Source: Sitta carolinensis (Eukaryota > Chordata > Aves > Passeriformes > Sittidae). From it: a stretch of DNA of 64,000 nt. Positions 1 to 11,900 of the stretch are shown here, one piece after another. Both the position numbers and the translations under genes were made by a program. The notes beneath the pieces were generated by a model. That model did no database searches and was not told the origin of the DNA. It saw only the letters and a program-made list of their open reading frames with translations. The stretch covers positions 2,480,001-2,544,000 of the forward strand of contig CM063295.1 of the NCBI GenBank assembly GCA_032173965.1. The letters are read 5' to 3'. Position 1 is the stretch's first letter. Every line of letters starts with the position of its first letter.

Positions 1-401
1 AGGAGCTGCTGCCCTTCAGCTCTGCTCGCTCCGGGCGCTGGGATTTGGGGCGGAAGGGCTGAGCCCGGCCTCGGCACTCTGCTGCCATTGTCACTGTCTG
101 CCACACACGTCTCACGGAGCAGGGCCCTCCGGGACAGATTCTGCAGCAAAAGCCCCTGCCCTCCCAGATGGCAACAACCCTCCTGGGACCCGACAGCTTC
201 CTCTGAGTGCTCTGGAGAGCCGGGAGGGACCTTCCCGCTGGGGGAGGTTTTGCACGAACAAAAGACCTCCTGCCGCAGCTTCCCGGGCAGAGCCAACACC
301 CCGCGGCTGCGGGACCTGGCTCTCCCCTGCTTAACCCACATGGCACCGAGCTCCCGGTGAGCAGCACGGGCAGCTGCTCAGGGAGTGTGGGTTTGGAGCG
401 A

Positions 402-448
402 GCTGATCCCCTTCAACCCAAACCATTCTAGGGTTCCGTGATTCTGTC
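402..448 (+). mobile_element. CR1 LINE 3'-end remnant
   Basis: A 3'-terminal CR1 signature: ccttcaacccaaaccattct followed by a GATTCTGT octamer. It is short and diverged. Confidence 0.65.
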
Positions 449-919
449 CCAGAAGAAATTCGGGGAACAGCTCTGGGGCAGTTGCCTCTGGGCGCCTCTT
501 TGAACTGGAGAAGGACAGGATGCTCTCGGTGCTCAGGTTGTGAGAGGAAAGGGAGAGGGGCTCATCTTCTCTCCGTGTGCAAATTCCCCTCCTCGCCTGC
601 ATCATGGTGCAACCACTGCTCTGCTTTGCTCCCAGGCTGTGGCCAGCTGGCCACCAGTTCTCAGCACAGCACAGGGACATGGACCATGGATCCTTGCAGT
701 GCCCAGTCTGCTCCAGCACTGAGCCCAAAATTGGCTGCTGGTCTGCAGAGTGGGGCTTCAGGGGTTGTGGATTCACCCTGCTCAGTTTGGGGCTGCTGGT
801 GGCACACGAGCTGGTCACATCACCCCACTGCTGCCAGGGCACTGCCCAGAGCTTGTTCCTATGGCTGTGCAGGCAGGGAGCACTGGACATGCTCTGGGCC
901 AGCGCACGTGTCAGTGATG

Positions 920-1000
920 GTCAGCAGACTGCATCCCTGTCACTGTGAGGGTCAGCAGACTGCATCCCTGTCACTGTGAGGGTCAGCAGACTCCATCCCT
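920..1000. repeat. Tandem repeat, 31-bp unit, about 2.6 copies
   Basis: The core tcagcagactgcatccctgt recurs at 921, 952 and 983 (third copy with one change, actcc for actgc), giving a period of 31. Confidence 0.9.
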
Positions 1001-2033
1001 CCTGGTCCATGCAACTTCTGCTAGGAGAAACCCTTCCTTCTTGAGAGAGGCTGCTTGAGCAAGAGGCACTGTCACTCCAGATGCCAGGAGGATCCTGGGG
1101 ACACAGCAGAGAGTTCCCTGCACAGTTACTGCCAAGGCACTGCCAGACAGAGCCTGGGGCTCCCCTGTGCCAAGTGCAGGGTACCCAATTATCGTGGTTG
1201 GCCAGCATGACTTGTTGCTCACTCCATATTTTTTCCCTGTCCTCCTTCCCAGCCCTGCTGCACAAAGGGATGCAGAAGAGCAAGGTCTGCTCCTGCTCTG
1301 TCCTCACCCGCAGCACATGTTCCTCTGCATCCCGTGCCTCTTACAGCCCCTCGGGCTGTGTTCGTGTGGCCACAACAGCTGCAAGGATAATAGCAGTCCG
1401 GAAGCACGATTCGCTTCGGGACTGTTTGCTTATTCCCGCTGGGCGTGTTTTAGTTTGTCTTTACAGCCAGCAAATTCCACCCACTGCCTGCTCACTTGCT
1501 ATCACAAAACCCTCCCGTGCTGGCAGGCTCTGCTCCCTGCTCCATCCTATTTCCCTGAATCTCAGCACTCTTCCCTGCTCCCAAGGCCACTTTAAGGAAT
1601 TTCACATGTGCCACCTCAGCTCCTTCATGTCTCTCAATGATTCCCAACTCCACTGCTGGGAATTTGGGTCCCCAGTTCCTTTGCAGCATATGTGCAGGAA
1701 GATACTTCCCATCTCAGGGAGCAGCTTTTCTCTGTTCCTCTATGTCAGAGGGGACAGGGCTCAGCGTTGGGACATTGGTGGCTTTTTCATGCCTCTTCCC
1801 CCATGCCATCCTTCCAACTGTTGTGTCCCACATGTGAGGCAGCCTGGGGCCATTCCCTGTTCTCACATCCAAACCTCAGGCATCTCCATTTGCTTTCATG
1901 TGTGGATTACCTGTGAGGGGAGGAACCCAAAAAGGAGAGGCTTCCCCATGGAAGGCTGATAACCTCCTTTCCTGCTGGCTTTGACCCTCAGCCAGTACCA
2001 GGTCCCACCTTTGGGAGCCACCTTGGATAATTC

Positions 2034-2300
2034 TCCCTGGGCATCCCTATGTATGATGTCCCTGACAGCCCTGGGCATCCCTGTGCAGGCTGTGTTGCTC
2101 TGGGCATCTTCCCCGTGCTTCCCTGTGCCAAATGTGTCCCTGGGAATCCCTGCTGCACGTCCCTGTGCAGAGCATGACCTTGAGCATTCTGCCTGTGCAT
2201 CCCTGTGCAAGGTGTGTCCCTGGGCATCCATCCTCCCTGCGCTTCCCTGTACAGGATGTGTCCTCGAGTATCCTCCCTGTGCATCCCTGCAGGAGCTCCC
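2034..2300. repeat. Diverged minisatellite
   Basis: Phrases such as ctgggcatccctgtgcagg, ctgtgcatccctgtgcaagg and ctgtgcatccctgcagg recur at irregular intervals of roughly 25-60 bp, with intervening tgtccctg. This is an old, decayed tandem array. Confidence 0.65.
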
Positions 2301-2395
2301 AAGGCCTTCTCCATCTGAGATGTGCCCTCTGGTGATCTCCATGCCTGTGCCTGGGTCCCTCCCGTGCAGAGTGCCCAATGCCCATCCACTGTCCA

Positions 2396-2587
2396 CTCCT
2401 GTTCCCATCCTTGTTTCCATCCCTATTCCCATCCCTATTCCCATTCTCCCATCCCTATTCCCATTCTTCCATCCCTATTCCCATACCCATCCCTATACCC
2501 ATTCTCCCATCTCTATTCCCATTCTCCCATCCCTATTCCCATGCCCATCCCTATTCCGTTCTCCCATCCCTATTCCCATTCTCCCGT
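2396..2587. repeat. Pyrimidine-rich tandem repeat (CCCATYCCTATT type)
   Basis: About 190 bp built from cccatccctattcccattct and close variants. It ends exactly where the CpG-rich MGRN1 promoter begins. Confidence 0.92.
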
Positions 2588-2835
2588 TCCCGCCGCAGCG
2601 CCTTCTGCCGGCGGAGCTCACGCCGCTCCCCGGGGGAGGCCGTGGGACGCCGGCTCCCCCCGCCGCAGCCTCGCCGTTAGTAGGCGCCGCCGCGGTGGCT
2701 GCCGGGATCTGTAGTCCCGGCGCGGGCGGACTGGCTGTCCCGGCGTGCCCCGCGCCGCCGCCGTGGGTGCGGGTCCCGGTGCCGCCGCCGCCGCCGCTCT
2801 GCGCCCCCGGGCCGCCCGCCCTGTCCGCGGCCGCC
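2581..2835 (+). promoter_or_regulatory. MGRN1: MGRN1 CpG-rich promoter and 5' UTR
   Basis: Dense CpG begins abruptly where the upstream minisatellite ends and continues into intron 1 (about 3260). It contains a (GCC)5 run at 2781-2796. There is no TATA box. The transcription start cannot be fixed from sequence. Confidence 0.75.
2700..2715 (-). promoter_or_regulatory. Candidate ZNF143/Staf (SBS2-like) site
   Basis: On the reverse strand the sequence ACTACAGATCCCGGCA matches the ACTACAAYTCCCAGCA core at most positions (ACTACA, TCCC and GCA intact). Such sites are common in CpG promoters just upstream of vertebrate genes. The match is imperfect. Confidence 0.45.
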
Positions 2836-2923
2836 ATGGGCTCCCTGCTCAGCCGGCGCATCGCGGGCGTGGAGGACATCGACATCCAGGCCAACTCGGC
2901 CTACCGCTACCCGCCCAAGTCCG
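2836..2923 (+). CDS. MGRN1: MGRN1 exon 1 (coding part, residues 1-29)
   Basis: The ATG sits in a strong Kozak context (gccgccATGg) and is followed by Gly2, the myristoylation acceptor of the family. The donor after 2923 is gtgagc (phase 1). The frame is open upstream to 1981 but the upstream codons are repeat- and CpG-derived, so 2836 is the start. Intron 1 (2924-10325, 7.4 kb) opens in CpG-rich DNA to about 3260. It holds CR1 fragments at 7960-8490 and 8886-8963; nothing else coding was recognised. Confidence 0.96.
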
Positions 2924-5900
2924 GTGAGCGCCGCGGGGACCGGGGAGGGGGGCAGGCCGTGCGGGGCCCGGCGCCCCCCGGGCCGAGCGGGGAGGCCGGG
3001 GAGGGGCTGCGGGAGCGCCTGTCACCGGCCTGGGCTGGCTCCGGCCCCGGCTCTGCCCGCGGCCCACCGTGGGTGGATGTCCGTGGGCTCAGGGCCGGCT
3101 CTGCCCGGGGGCTCGGCCGGGAGCCTGTCTCCGTGCCCCGGATCCAGGGCTCAGCTGTGCCGCTGACCGTGCCCGCCTGGCGCCGTCACCGCCCGCGGTC
3201 CCGGGGGTCGCCGAGGGTGCACAAGGATCTCTCCCCACGATGGAGATGTGGCCTCAGCGGGTTGCTGAGGTAAAGAGGAAGCGACGGCAGAATTCGGTGG
3301 GGACACCGAACAGAACCGGGTCTGGTTGAATATAGGATGGCCACATTCCTGCGTGACAACCCTCTTTAACTCCTTAAAATGGCAGTGGCTCTCACCTAGG
3401 AGCTGTCGGGCTGACACAGCCTACCGGGTGTCTGATTTCCACAGGGAGTTGTTCCGAAGGCTTGGAGAGCCGTCCGTGCCACTTGTGTGCAGTTGGGATG
3501 AGCCCATGACTCACCTTGTCTTGGGCCGGCCTTTGAGATTGACCAGGTTTAACTTGTCCAAAGAGTTTTACTTACTCTTCTCAGAAAACAAGTAGTCAGG
3601 GAAATTCAGGTACACTTTTCCTCTGCAATATCCATTTGCTTAGAATTTTTCCTAGGTTTGGGTTCTGTATGGGCTTTTCCAGGCAGGCTGGACAATTTCC
3701 AGAGCAGCACTTTGGGTTCCCTCACTGTCAGATACAAAGACTTTTCATTCAGAGATTCAAGTCCTGTGTGTGTCCATGACCTGCTGGCTGTGACATCCTC
3801 GGGGCTGTGTGGTGGAGGGGGCCAGGACCCCTGTTTAGTTTGGAGGGGGTGCAGGATCATCTCATATAAGAGTCCTGTCATCATTACACCTTGTATTGTT
3901 GCAGGTTGACCTTCAGCAGGAATGGTGGTTTGGAGAAAGTAGAAGGGGGAAACCTGCCTAGAAAAATCCAACAGCTTTGTTGGCTCTCTTAGAAAATATA
4001 ACCTGCTTTTTTTAGGAGGTTGGGAGCTAGGTTTTTTGGTAGTGGGGAAAGGCAAGTGTCACAGCTTGGCTGCAGCAGGATCTGCGTGTGACAACATTTT
4101 AGATGAGGGGTGGATTAATTATAACCACCATATGCAATGGACATTAGACTTCTTCCACATCATCATCTTGCTGTTCCTGTGCTGTTGAACTGGAAGTTAG
4201 TGGTGTTTTGGATGTTTGGGCTTGTCAAGGTAACCCCATCACACACCTGAGGTTGGCTTTGAGTGTTACCATGCTCCCTAGAGGTGAATCTGGGGACCGT
4301 AACGCTGCCCAAGAGTGTTCCACGTGTGACACCTCCCTTGGAGAACTGAACAGCCAGTGCTTTCAGGCAGCTGGTTAAATACAAATATTTGTATTTCCTA
4401 CAAAGGCTCTGGATGCAATTAGAGACTTGTTAATTAATTCTCTGTGGCATTTTCTTGTGCTCTTTCTGAAAGCTGGTGTTAAGCCAGGGCTTTCTCTTCA
4501 CATTCTTTGAGTTTATCTAACAAGGATCCTCTTGACTTTGGGGTGAGAGAAGAGCTGTTCAGGCTGTAGGCAGAAGAGGTGGTGAGCACCTCTGAGGTGG
4601 AGGTTCAAAGCCCAGAACAGTGAGGGCTGTTAGGATGGCAGCTCCCTTCCCTCCTTCAGGTGCAGCGTGTCCTTTGTGGTCCTGCCATCTTCAGAGAGAT
4701 TGTCTTGGAGATGGAAAGGTTGGAACCAAACCTGACAATGAGGATGACTGGAAGCGAGTGAGTATGGTTCTGATTTCAGGAAGCAAGCTGGAAGTAGCAC
4801 AAAATGTTCTTGGGCCACATGTTTGCTAATTATTTCTGACTCGACACTGGTGCTGTGAGCCCTGACTGGAAGAAGCTGGTTTCCCATGGGCTGTGAGTGT
4901 GTGCTGGAGAGTGAGCCTGACACTCACTCCTGGCTCCAAGAGTATCCCTGAAAGGCTGGAACGGTGGTGAGGGAGCATTACCTGAGGTCACCTGTGTGCA
5001 GCACTGAGGGCTGTCCTTCTCCTTTCCCATTCTTTCCCTCCTTGTCTCTGCTTTCAACAGATCTTGGCTCACTACAAATGTCTGCTCAGCTGCTGTCCGT
5101 GGTTGGAATCAGTTTGAAGGATGAGGGTTTGTGTTTGATGAGGGAGCAAATACCCTCTCACAAGGACACATTGTGCAAGGAAATCAACCCTAAATACAGG
5201 TATTCTGGCTGTGATTTCAGCTGCATGTCAGCCTGTCTCTGGAGAGGGACACGGTGACTGTGCCTTGTTGAGTCACAGCTGGTTGCAAAGGCAGAGGTGA
5301 ATTTTCACTTCTTTATTGTGGTTTTGATGTGGTTGTTGCTGGGTCAGCCACGTGCTCTGGGGAGGATGGAGCAGATTGCTGTGGAATCCATCTTGGTCTG
5401 CATGAGCCAGTCCTCAGTGAAGCTGGTTGTTTAACAGCTTTGTGGGAAATTGAGTGCAGTTTTATAGTCAGAAATCCTCTGAAAATGCCCTGCTTATTCC
5501 TCCAAGGCTCTAAGTGGATATCATTTACATTTTTCCTCCTGCATCTTGGTGACTGAGGCTCCTCTAAGGTGATACCAAATTCCCTTCTCTGACCCCTCTT
5601 TGCTGATACCTTTTAACCAAAATTTCTTGCTTTATGGAGCCCACGCTGGCATTGTTCATGTCTGACTGGTTGGGAGGAAGGCCCAGTTTGTACAGAAGAG
5701 TACAACAGCCTGTGAAACCGGCTAAAAATGTGGATTTTTCCCCTCCTTTTAGCAGGGAACAGTTGTGATCTCTGTGGTGCTTCAGTGCTTGGAGCAGTGA
5801 AAGGGTGTCCCATGCCCCTGTTGCTTTAGGACCAGTGAGCAATGTCCCAGTGCTTCCCACAGCTGTGCCCCTGTTCCCTGAGCTCCTCTGCAGCCCTTGG

Positions 5901-8900
5901 GATGGCTCTTCTCCTCTGGAGTAGGCTCTTGGAGGAGAATTCCCTGGAGATTTCTGGGAGGGGAAAAAAGGAAGTGGATTGCTCATCTCTGAAGCTGAAC
6001 TGATTTGTTGTTTGGGAATGAGGCTTTAATCAAAGTAAGAGCAGTTTTAAATAGGAGAAGGGTATCCAGAGTCACACCCAGTCCATCTCTGTGTTGCTGT
6101 GGACCATGACAGTGTCACTGTCCCTGTGTTTCACACTGCTGCTAGTTCAGGCTGTGCCTGGGACTGTGCTGTCAGTCTGCCCTGATGGTGACTGTCTGGC
6201 TGAGTAATTAAAGAGAACTCAGTTTCTCTCACTTCACTGTTAATTGTATTAATGACGAGAAGCCTAAATGGACACTTAATCGCTTTCTGTTAATGAACGT
6301 TGTACGGCACAGCCCATGTTTTGATGGGATTACATTTGTGCTCCTGCCTCTTGTAGGTTGTGTCCCTTCCCAGTGTGTTTCTTGTGCATCACATCTATGT
6401 GCTGCATGGATATGGGATTAGGATGCTGGCTTAGGAAGAGGTGATTATGACTGGAGCAGTCTGGTGCTTAATGCTGGTGCAATTATGCTAATAAACCTCC
6501 ATCACTATATTGTACTAAATATGAAGTATTTTGGTGTCATTTGCTGCCTTGGAGGAGCCTTGGGTTCCAGTTTGGTTTTTCATGGGACAAATAAATGAGT
6601 CAGACTTGGGTGTCCCAGTGGTCCCAGTTTTTCCAGCCACTGTTAAGTTTTCCACCACAATTTCTCTTGCAACTGCTGCTTGGGCTTCATCCACCTCAGC
6701 AATGTCACTTGGTCTTGTTCTCTTTTATCCCGTGCTCCTCTGTGCTTTGTGCTGATTTACTCTGGGGAAGTAAAGCCACAGTTTTCCTTTGCTCTGGCAT
6801 TTTTATCCTGTCCCATTCTTTTTTATTTACATGCGATTCTTTCCTGGTCAGCGTGTCACTGCATTTTCCTGGAGGGTTTCTGTTTGTAGCAATTCTGTGG
6901 AGGATTAATGCAAGGATTTTTTGTTTTTCCTTTTTCCTGCCAAAGAGGATGGCACTCAGCATCCTCCTTGTGCCCATGGCTACAGAGCTCTGGGTAAAGC
7001 TGGCCTTGGAACCTCTGATTAAAGTGGTTTTATAGGCTGGGGGGACTTATGGGAATAGGGTTCAAGAGGCACAATAGCCTGGCTAAAATCCTGAAGCTGT
7101 CTTTGTAATGGATTTGGAAATGGAATTTAGGATTCTAATGCATAGAAAACATACGCACGCCTGTTAGAGACGCTAAAAATCCTAAATGTCACAGTGACTG
7201 CAAAAGAGGATGCCTCATATTTTCCATCTGGAAGTTTCCTTTTCGTTTTAGTCCCTGGTGTGATATTTAAAAAATGCTTTCTTTAAATGTTCTGCCTCCA
7301 GCTTGGGCAAACTCCGAGGTGGTTGTGATAGTGGTTGAGAGGATTAATGCATAACTTTGGTCTTACCTTGAGAGCTCTGAACTTCGGGTGTCATTGTAGC
7401 AAGCAGTTCCTGAAAGATTGCAACAGAATATCTTTTTTTAGCTGCTGAAAACTGTGTTATGAATTTGTGGAGACAGTTTGCTGCCATTCTGGTTTGTTTG
7501 TCTGCTGAGCCCTCGTGTGTGTGGCAGCTTTTGTGTGTGCAGCAGCAATGGCAGAGCCTCGGGGGTTGTTCTGCTCACCAGTGTGTTCCCCTCTGAGCAC
7601 CTCAGAGTGAGATTACCTGTGCTCCTCGTGCCTGGCACTGTGTTTCTTGTTTGCTTGTGAAGGAAGTGCCTCGAGGGGAAAAAAACCCTCTCCTTCACAT
7701 TGCAGGAGGTGACTTAGCAGGAAGATGAAGAGAGTTCAGTCTGAACGTGGAACTGAAGCTGTAATTCCAATTACTGTGTGTATTTGTGAGAAATTCCGAC
7801 AATTTGGCAAAGATGCCAAAAGTAGTTCTTAGTGGAGCAGTGACAGTGTGGCAGGTGCCTTGAACGTGCTGGTTTTGTGTCTGGGTGTTGTTCCAGTTGA
7901 GCAAGAGAGACCTTTTCATCTCTGGAGATGCTCTCAGACCATGTCCTGGGCAGCAGGAGAGGGGGGATTCTGCCTCTGCCCCTCTCAGGTGAGACCCCCT
8001 CCTGCAGAGCTGCCTCCAGCCCCAGGGCCCAGCACAGGAAGGATGTGTAGCTGCTGGAGAGAGTCCAGAGGAGGCACCAGGATGATCAGAGGGATGGAGC
8101 AGCTCTGCTGGGAGGAAAGGCTGGGAGAGCTGGGATTGTTCAGCCTGGAGAAGAGAAGCTTGGGGTGACCTCAGTGTGGCCTTCCAGTATCTGGAGGGAG
8201 CTTAGAGGAGAGATGGGGCAGGATTATTTACACGGGCTTGGAGTGACAGGACAAGGGGGAATGGCTTCAAACTGACCGAGAGTAGGATTAGGAGGAAATT
8301 CTTCCCTGCAAAGGTGAAGAGGCCCTGGCACAGGTTGCCCAGAGGAGCTGTGGCTTTGTCATCCCTGCAAGTGTCCAAGGCCAAATTGAACAAAGCTTGG
8401 AGCAACCTGGGATAGTAGAAGGTGTCCATGGCAGGGAGCTAGAACTAGGTCCCTTCCAGCCCTGGAAACTCTATGATTCTGTAATTCTGTCTCACTCACT
8501 GCATAAGAGGGAGGTCTCTGACTCTGATCCCAGATAACCAGCTGTTGTGGTACTGTAGACATCCTGCACAAGCATTGTCTTCACAATTGATCAAATAAAA
8601 TATTCCAAAACATAACCCTACTTGACCTACATAAAATGTGATATCTATTCCTAAACTCCAGTGTTCATTGTGGTTTTCTGAACCTCAGTGCAAACACAAA
8701 TCACCGTGGTGTATCTCTCAGCAGTGTCAGGCTGGCCGTGTTTGGAGATTATATACAGATTAGTTTTATAATTTGTTGCTTCTGGGAGGAGTGTGAAAAG
8801 GTTTCCTGTCATTTGGGGCACCTACATTTGTTTCCAGGAAATGACTGGATGTGGCACTCAGTCCTCTAATCTGATTCACAAGGTGATGATAGGTCACAGG

Positions 8901-11900
8901 TTGGACTCGATGATCTTGGAGGGCTTTTCCAACCAAAATGATTCTGTGATTTTGTTATTCTGGTTCTGTAGGACAGATGCTAAGTAGAGGCTGGACCTGT
9001 GCTGAAGGTGATTGTTGTATCTGGAAAGAAGGACGTGTTTCAGTACTGCAAACATCTGGGTGCCTGTAAGCTGAGCTCAGCAATAGCTGAGCCCCACTGT
9101 CATCATTAAGGCACTGCCATCTGTGCAGAGTGAAAAGAGCCTTTCTTGAAGCATAAAGGGAAAAAACTTTAATGGAAAAAACAGGGCCATTCATGAAAAC
9201 CCTTCCATTTCAGATTAAATCCTGCTTGCTCCTAGCTGGAGGGACTGCAGATCCCTCCAGAATGCCTCCATAGATGTTCAGATGATTAGTTACTGCTTCT
9301 GGAATGACTCATTTTAACACAAATTTATGCTGTCTATGCATTGCACCCAGGGAAGCAAATGTACATTTGGCTCAGTCCTCTCATCCCCCACTCTGAAACT
9401 TGAAGGGAAGTGTCTTGGATGGAGCCTTTTATTTTAGTTCTCTCCTGATACTTATTTCTCTGAAACTGTAACTTTGTGAAGTTCATATTTGTGAAGTTCA
9501 TATTTCCTGAATTCTTTCTGGGAGGGAGCTACATTCATGGTGCTCTCACACACCTGAATTAATCCTCTTCATTTTACAGTCAATTCCATGCTCCAGAATC
9601 CCAGTGACCTTGCACATGCTTTGTGTTCTGAAATTTGCACTGTAGTGCATCATCTTAAAGATGAACGAAACAAATTCGTGGTGAAACTTTCAGAGCTGAA
9701 GTTCACTTTAGTCAGTCCCTGTTTTCTCTCCCAGACATCCCTGTTTCTGCATTTAGAACTGTCAGTATTATTAATTAAATCAGCATCAGGGTGTACAGTC
9801 TCAGCACTCCCAGGAAAGGTTTGGAGTGGTTCTTGCATGGGATATGGGAGTGAAAGAGGGGACTAAAGGCAAACTTTCCCTAACAGGAGACCCTCTGGCT
9901 GTGCTCAGCTTTGCAGTGTGAGGAAGCCTCATCCTTCTCTGAGCAGGCCCATGGTGTTTGTGGGACTGGGCTTCACACTGGGAAGGGGAGAAAACAGGAA
10001 GGATTGACCAGAATGGAGCAATATTGGAAAGAGCTGACTTTTCCTGCTTCCTGTCTCTTCTCTGGAAAACAAATTGAAATGAATTATCTTCACTGTAATA
10101 TTTATTCTAGGCTTTTGTTTTGTTTGTTTGGGGTTTTTTTCCCTCTCTTCTCCTACTGTTGGCAGTGGCCCTCAGTACTACAGGGAAGGGGTGAATAAGC
10201 AAGTATTTTCTGTGTCATGTGGCTCTTTTATATTTGTGAATTTAAAACTGCACAGACTTCTCCAGGAAGCACTCAATTAGAATGACTTTTTTGTTTTTAT
10301 TTTCTCTTGTGTTTTTTGTTTCTAGGAAACTACTTTGCAAGTCACTTCTTTATGGGAGGAGAGAAGTTTGACACCCCTCACCCTGAGGGTTACCTTTTTG
10401 GTGAGAACATGGACTTAAACTTCCTTGGGAATAGACCAGTTCAGGCAAGTTCCTATGTTCTGTCTGTTTTACTCTTTTGTTTCCTGCCTGTTTTGGAATA
10501 TCTTGTGTAGGGTCTGTAGAGGACAGTGGCACAGACCTAAGAGGTCCTCACTGCTTGAGGAATGTCATTCCAGTCTGTTCAGGTGCAAACTGAGCTTTCC
10601 TGAGAAGTTGAATTCACCTTGGAGGATTATTTTCACTCAGGACAGAAGGAATTAGTGGTGGGGGAAGAAGAGCAGGGACTCAGGAACACAGAATTTGGGA
10701 CTAATTCTGCCTGCCTACCTGAGCAAGTGTAAGACATGCTGCAGAGAAGGCTGGGAAGTAGAGCCTGAACTTCCCAGGGTTCCTGGGCATGTTGGGTGGT
10801 TTCCAGCCACAACACATGCTGCATTCTGTGTGTGAGTGACCTGACTGGGTGTAGGGCAGTGTTAAGACAGACCTTGACATTTTGTGGGTTTTATACCTAG
10901 GTGGGCTGCTCAGAAAGTCCATCCTTCTCTTTTTCTAGCTGGAACATAAATGTCATTTTGTGCCCAGAGGTGTCTGTGAGACTGTGAAAAGCTACTTGTT
11001 CAAGTGATTAGCTTTTTCATGAAAAGGGAGTAATTCTGTTGTGAAGGAGAGACAGGAATTTTATGCAAGTGTTATGTTTTGGATTTCTCTTGCATCTCAG
11101 AACTGCTTAAAAAGAACCAAAAGATAACAGAGTAGGAGCCATCTGAGGATGTTTTCTAAGTGCTGGAGAAGAAAGGGAAGAGCTGCTTGCTTTGTTCACT
11201 ATTTTCCTAGTTGTTTCTGCAGCTTTCAAACATGAAAATGAGACCTAGAAGTCATGGTTCTCCTCATCAGAAAAGCTGTGACCATTAATTAATTCATGTT
11301 TGTAATGCTTGGTGGCAGTTTGGGATCACCCTGGTTTTACAGGTGAGAGAAACTGAGGCAAGTTGGAGTTGGAACAGTTACAAAAACATTCTGCTTTCTG
11401 ACTTTCTCCTCAGGCTGTGCCATTGATCAGTTTAGAATCACACTCAGTTCACAGGACGGACAAGGAAGAATCTGGAAAGTCTTTGCTTAAGCAGGAAGTG
11501 CAGTTGGGCAACAGAATTAGGAAGGAGGGACTTGAGCTGGAAATCTGTGGTTGTCTCAGTGCTGGGCAGGTCTGGGGGTGCTCACCACATCCCCAGTGCC
11601 ACACCTGCACACAGGGCCCTCCCTGTAGGGGCTGGCCTGCCAGAGTTAGATTACCTGCATGTCTCAGCCTGGGTTTCCTTGCTCACATCCCAGCTCTGGG
11701 TTTCATCATTTCTCCAGAGAGAAGTGGGTGAGAGGCCATTAACACCTTGGGGCATTTGCCAAGTAGATTTAAGAGAAGGAGGCTGTTGTGGAATATAGTT
11801 TGCCTATGTAAAGTTAAAGCCCTTTGGCAGCTCTGATTAATCTTTAAGGAAAAAAAAAAAAACACTTAAACACAGTGTAGCAACACTGTTTTCTGGACAT

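Larger units (their letters stand above)
1..2580. other. Upstream non-coding region
   Basis: No exon with recognisable homology or paired splice sites was found. The stretch holds a short CR1 3' end (402-448), a 31-bp tandem repeat (920-1000), a diverged minisatellite (2034-2300) and a pyrimidine-rich repeat (2396-2580). The gene expected head-to-head upstream in mammals (UBALD1) was looked for and not seen here. Confidence 0.6.

Noticed and set aside
1..2580. Possible 5' end of UBALD1, the head-to-head neighbour of MGRN1 in mammals
   Set aside because: I looked for its conserved N-terminal sequence on the reverse strand and found none. If present it lies outside the window.
1981..3273. 430-codon open frame spanning the MGRN1 start
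   Set aside because: It is in frame with MGRN1 exon 1 but its upstream part is translated minisatellite and CpG-rich promoter. It ignores the exon 1 donor and lacks homology before codon MGS.
8202..8571. Reverse-strand small frames with plausible-looking protein
   Set aside because: They lie in a CR1 fragment (antisense) and are untranslated repeat.
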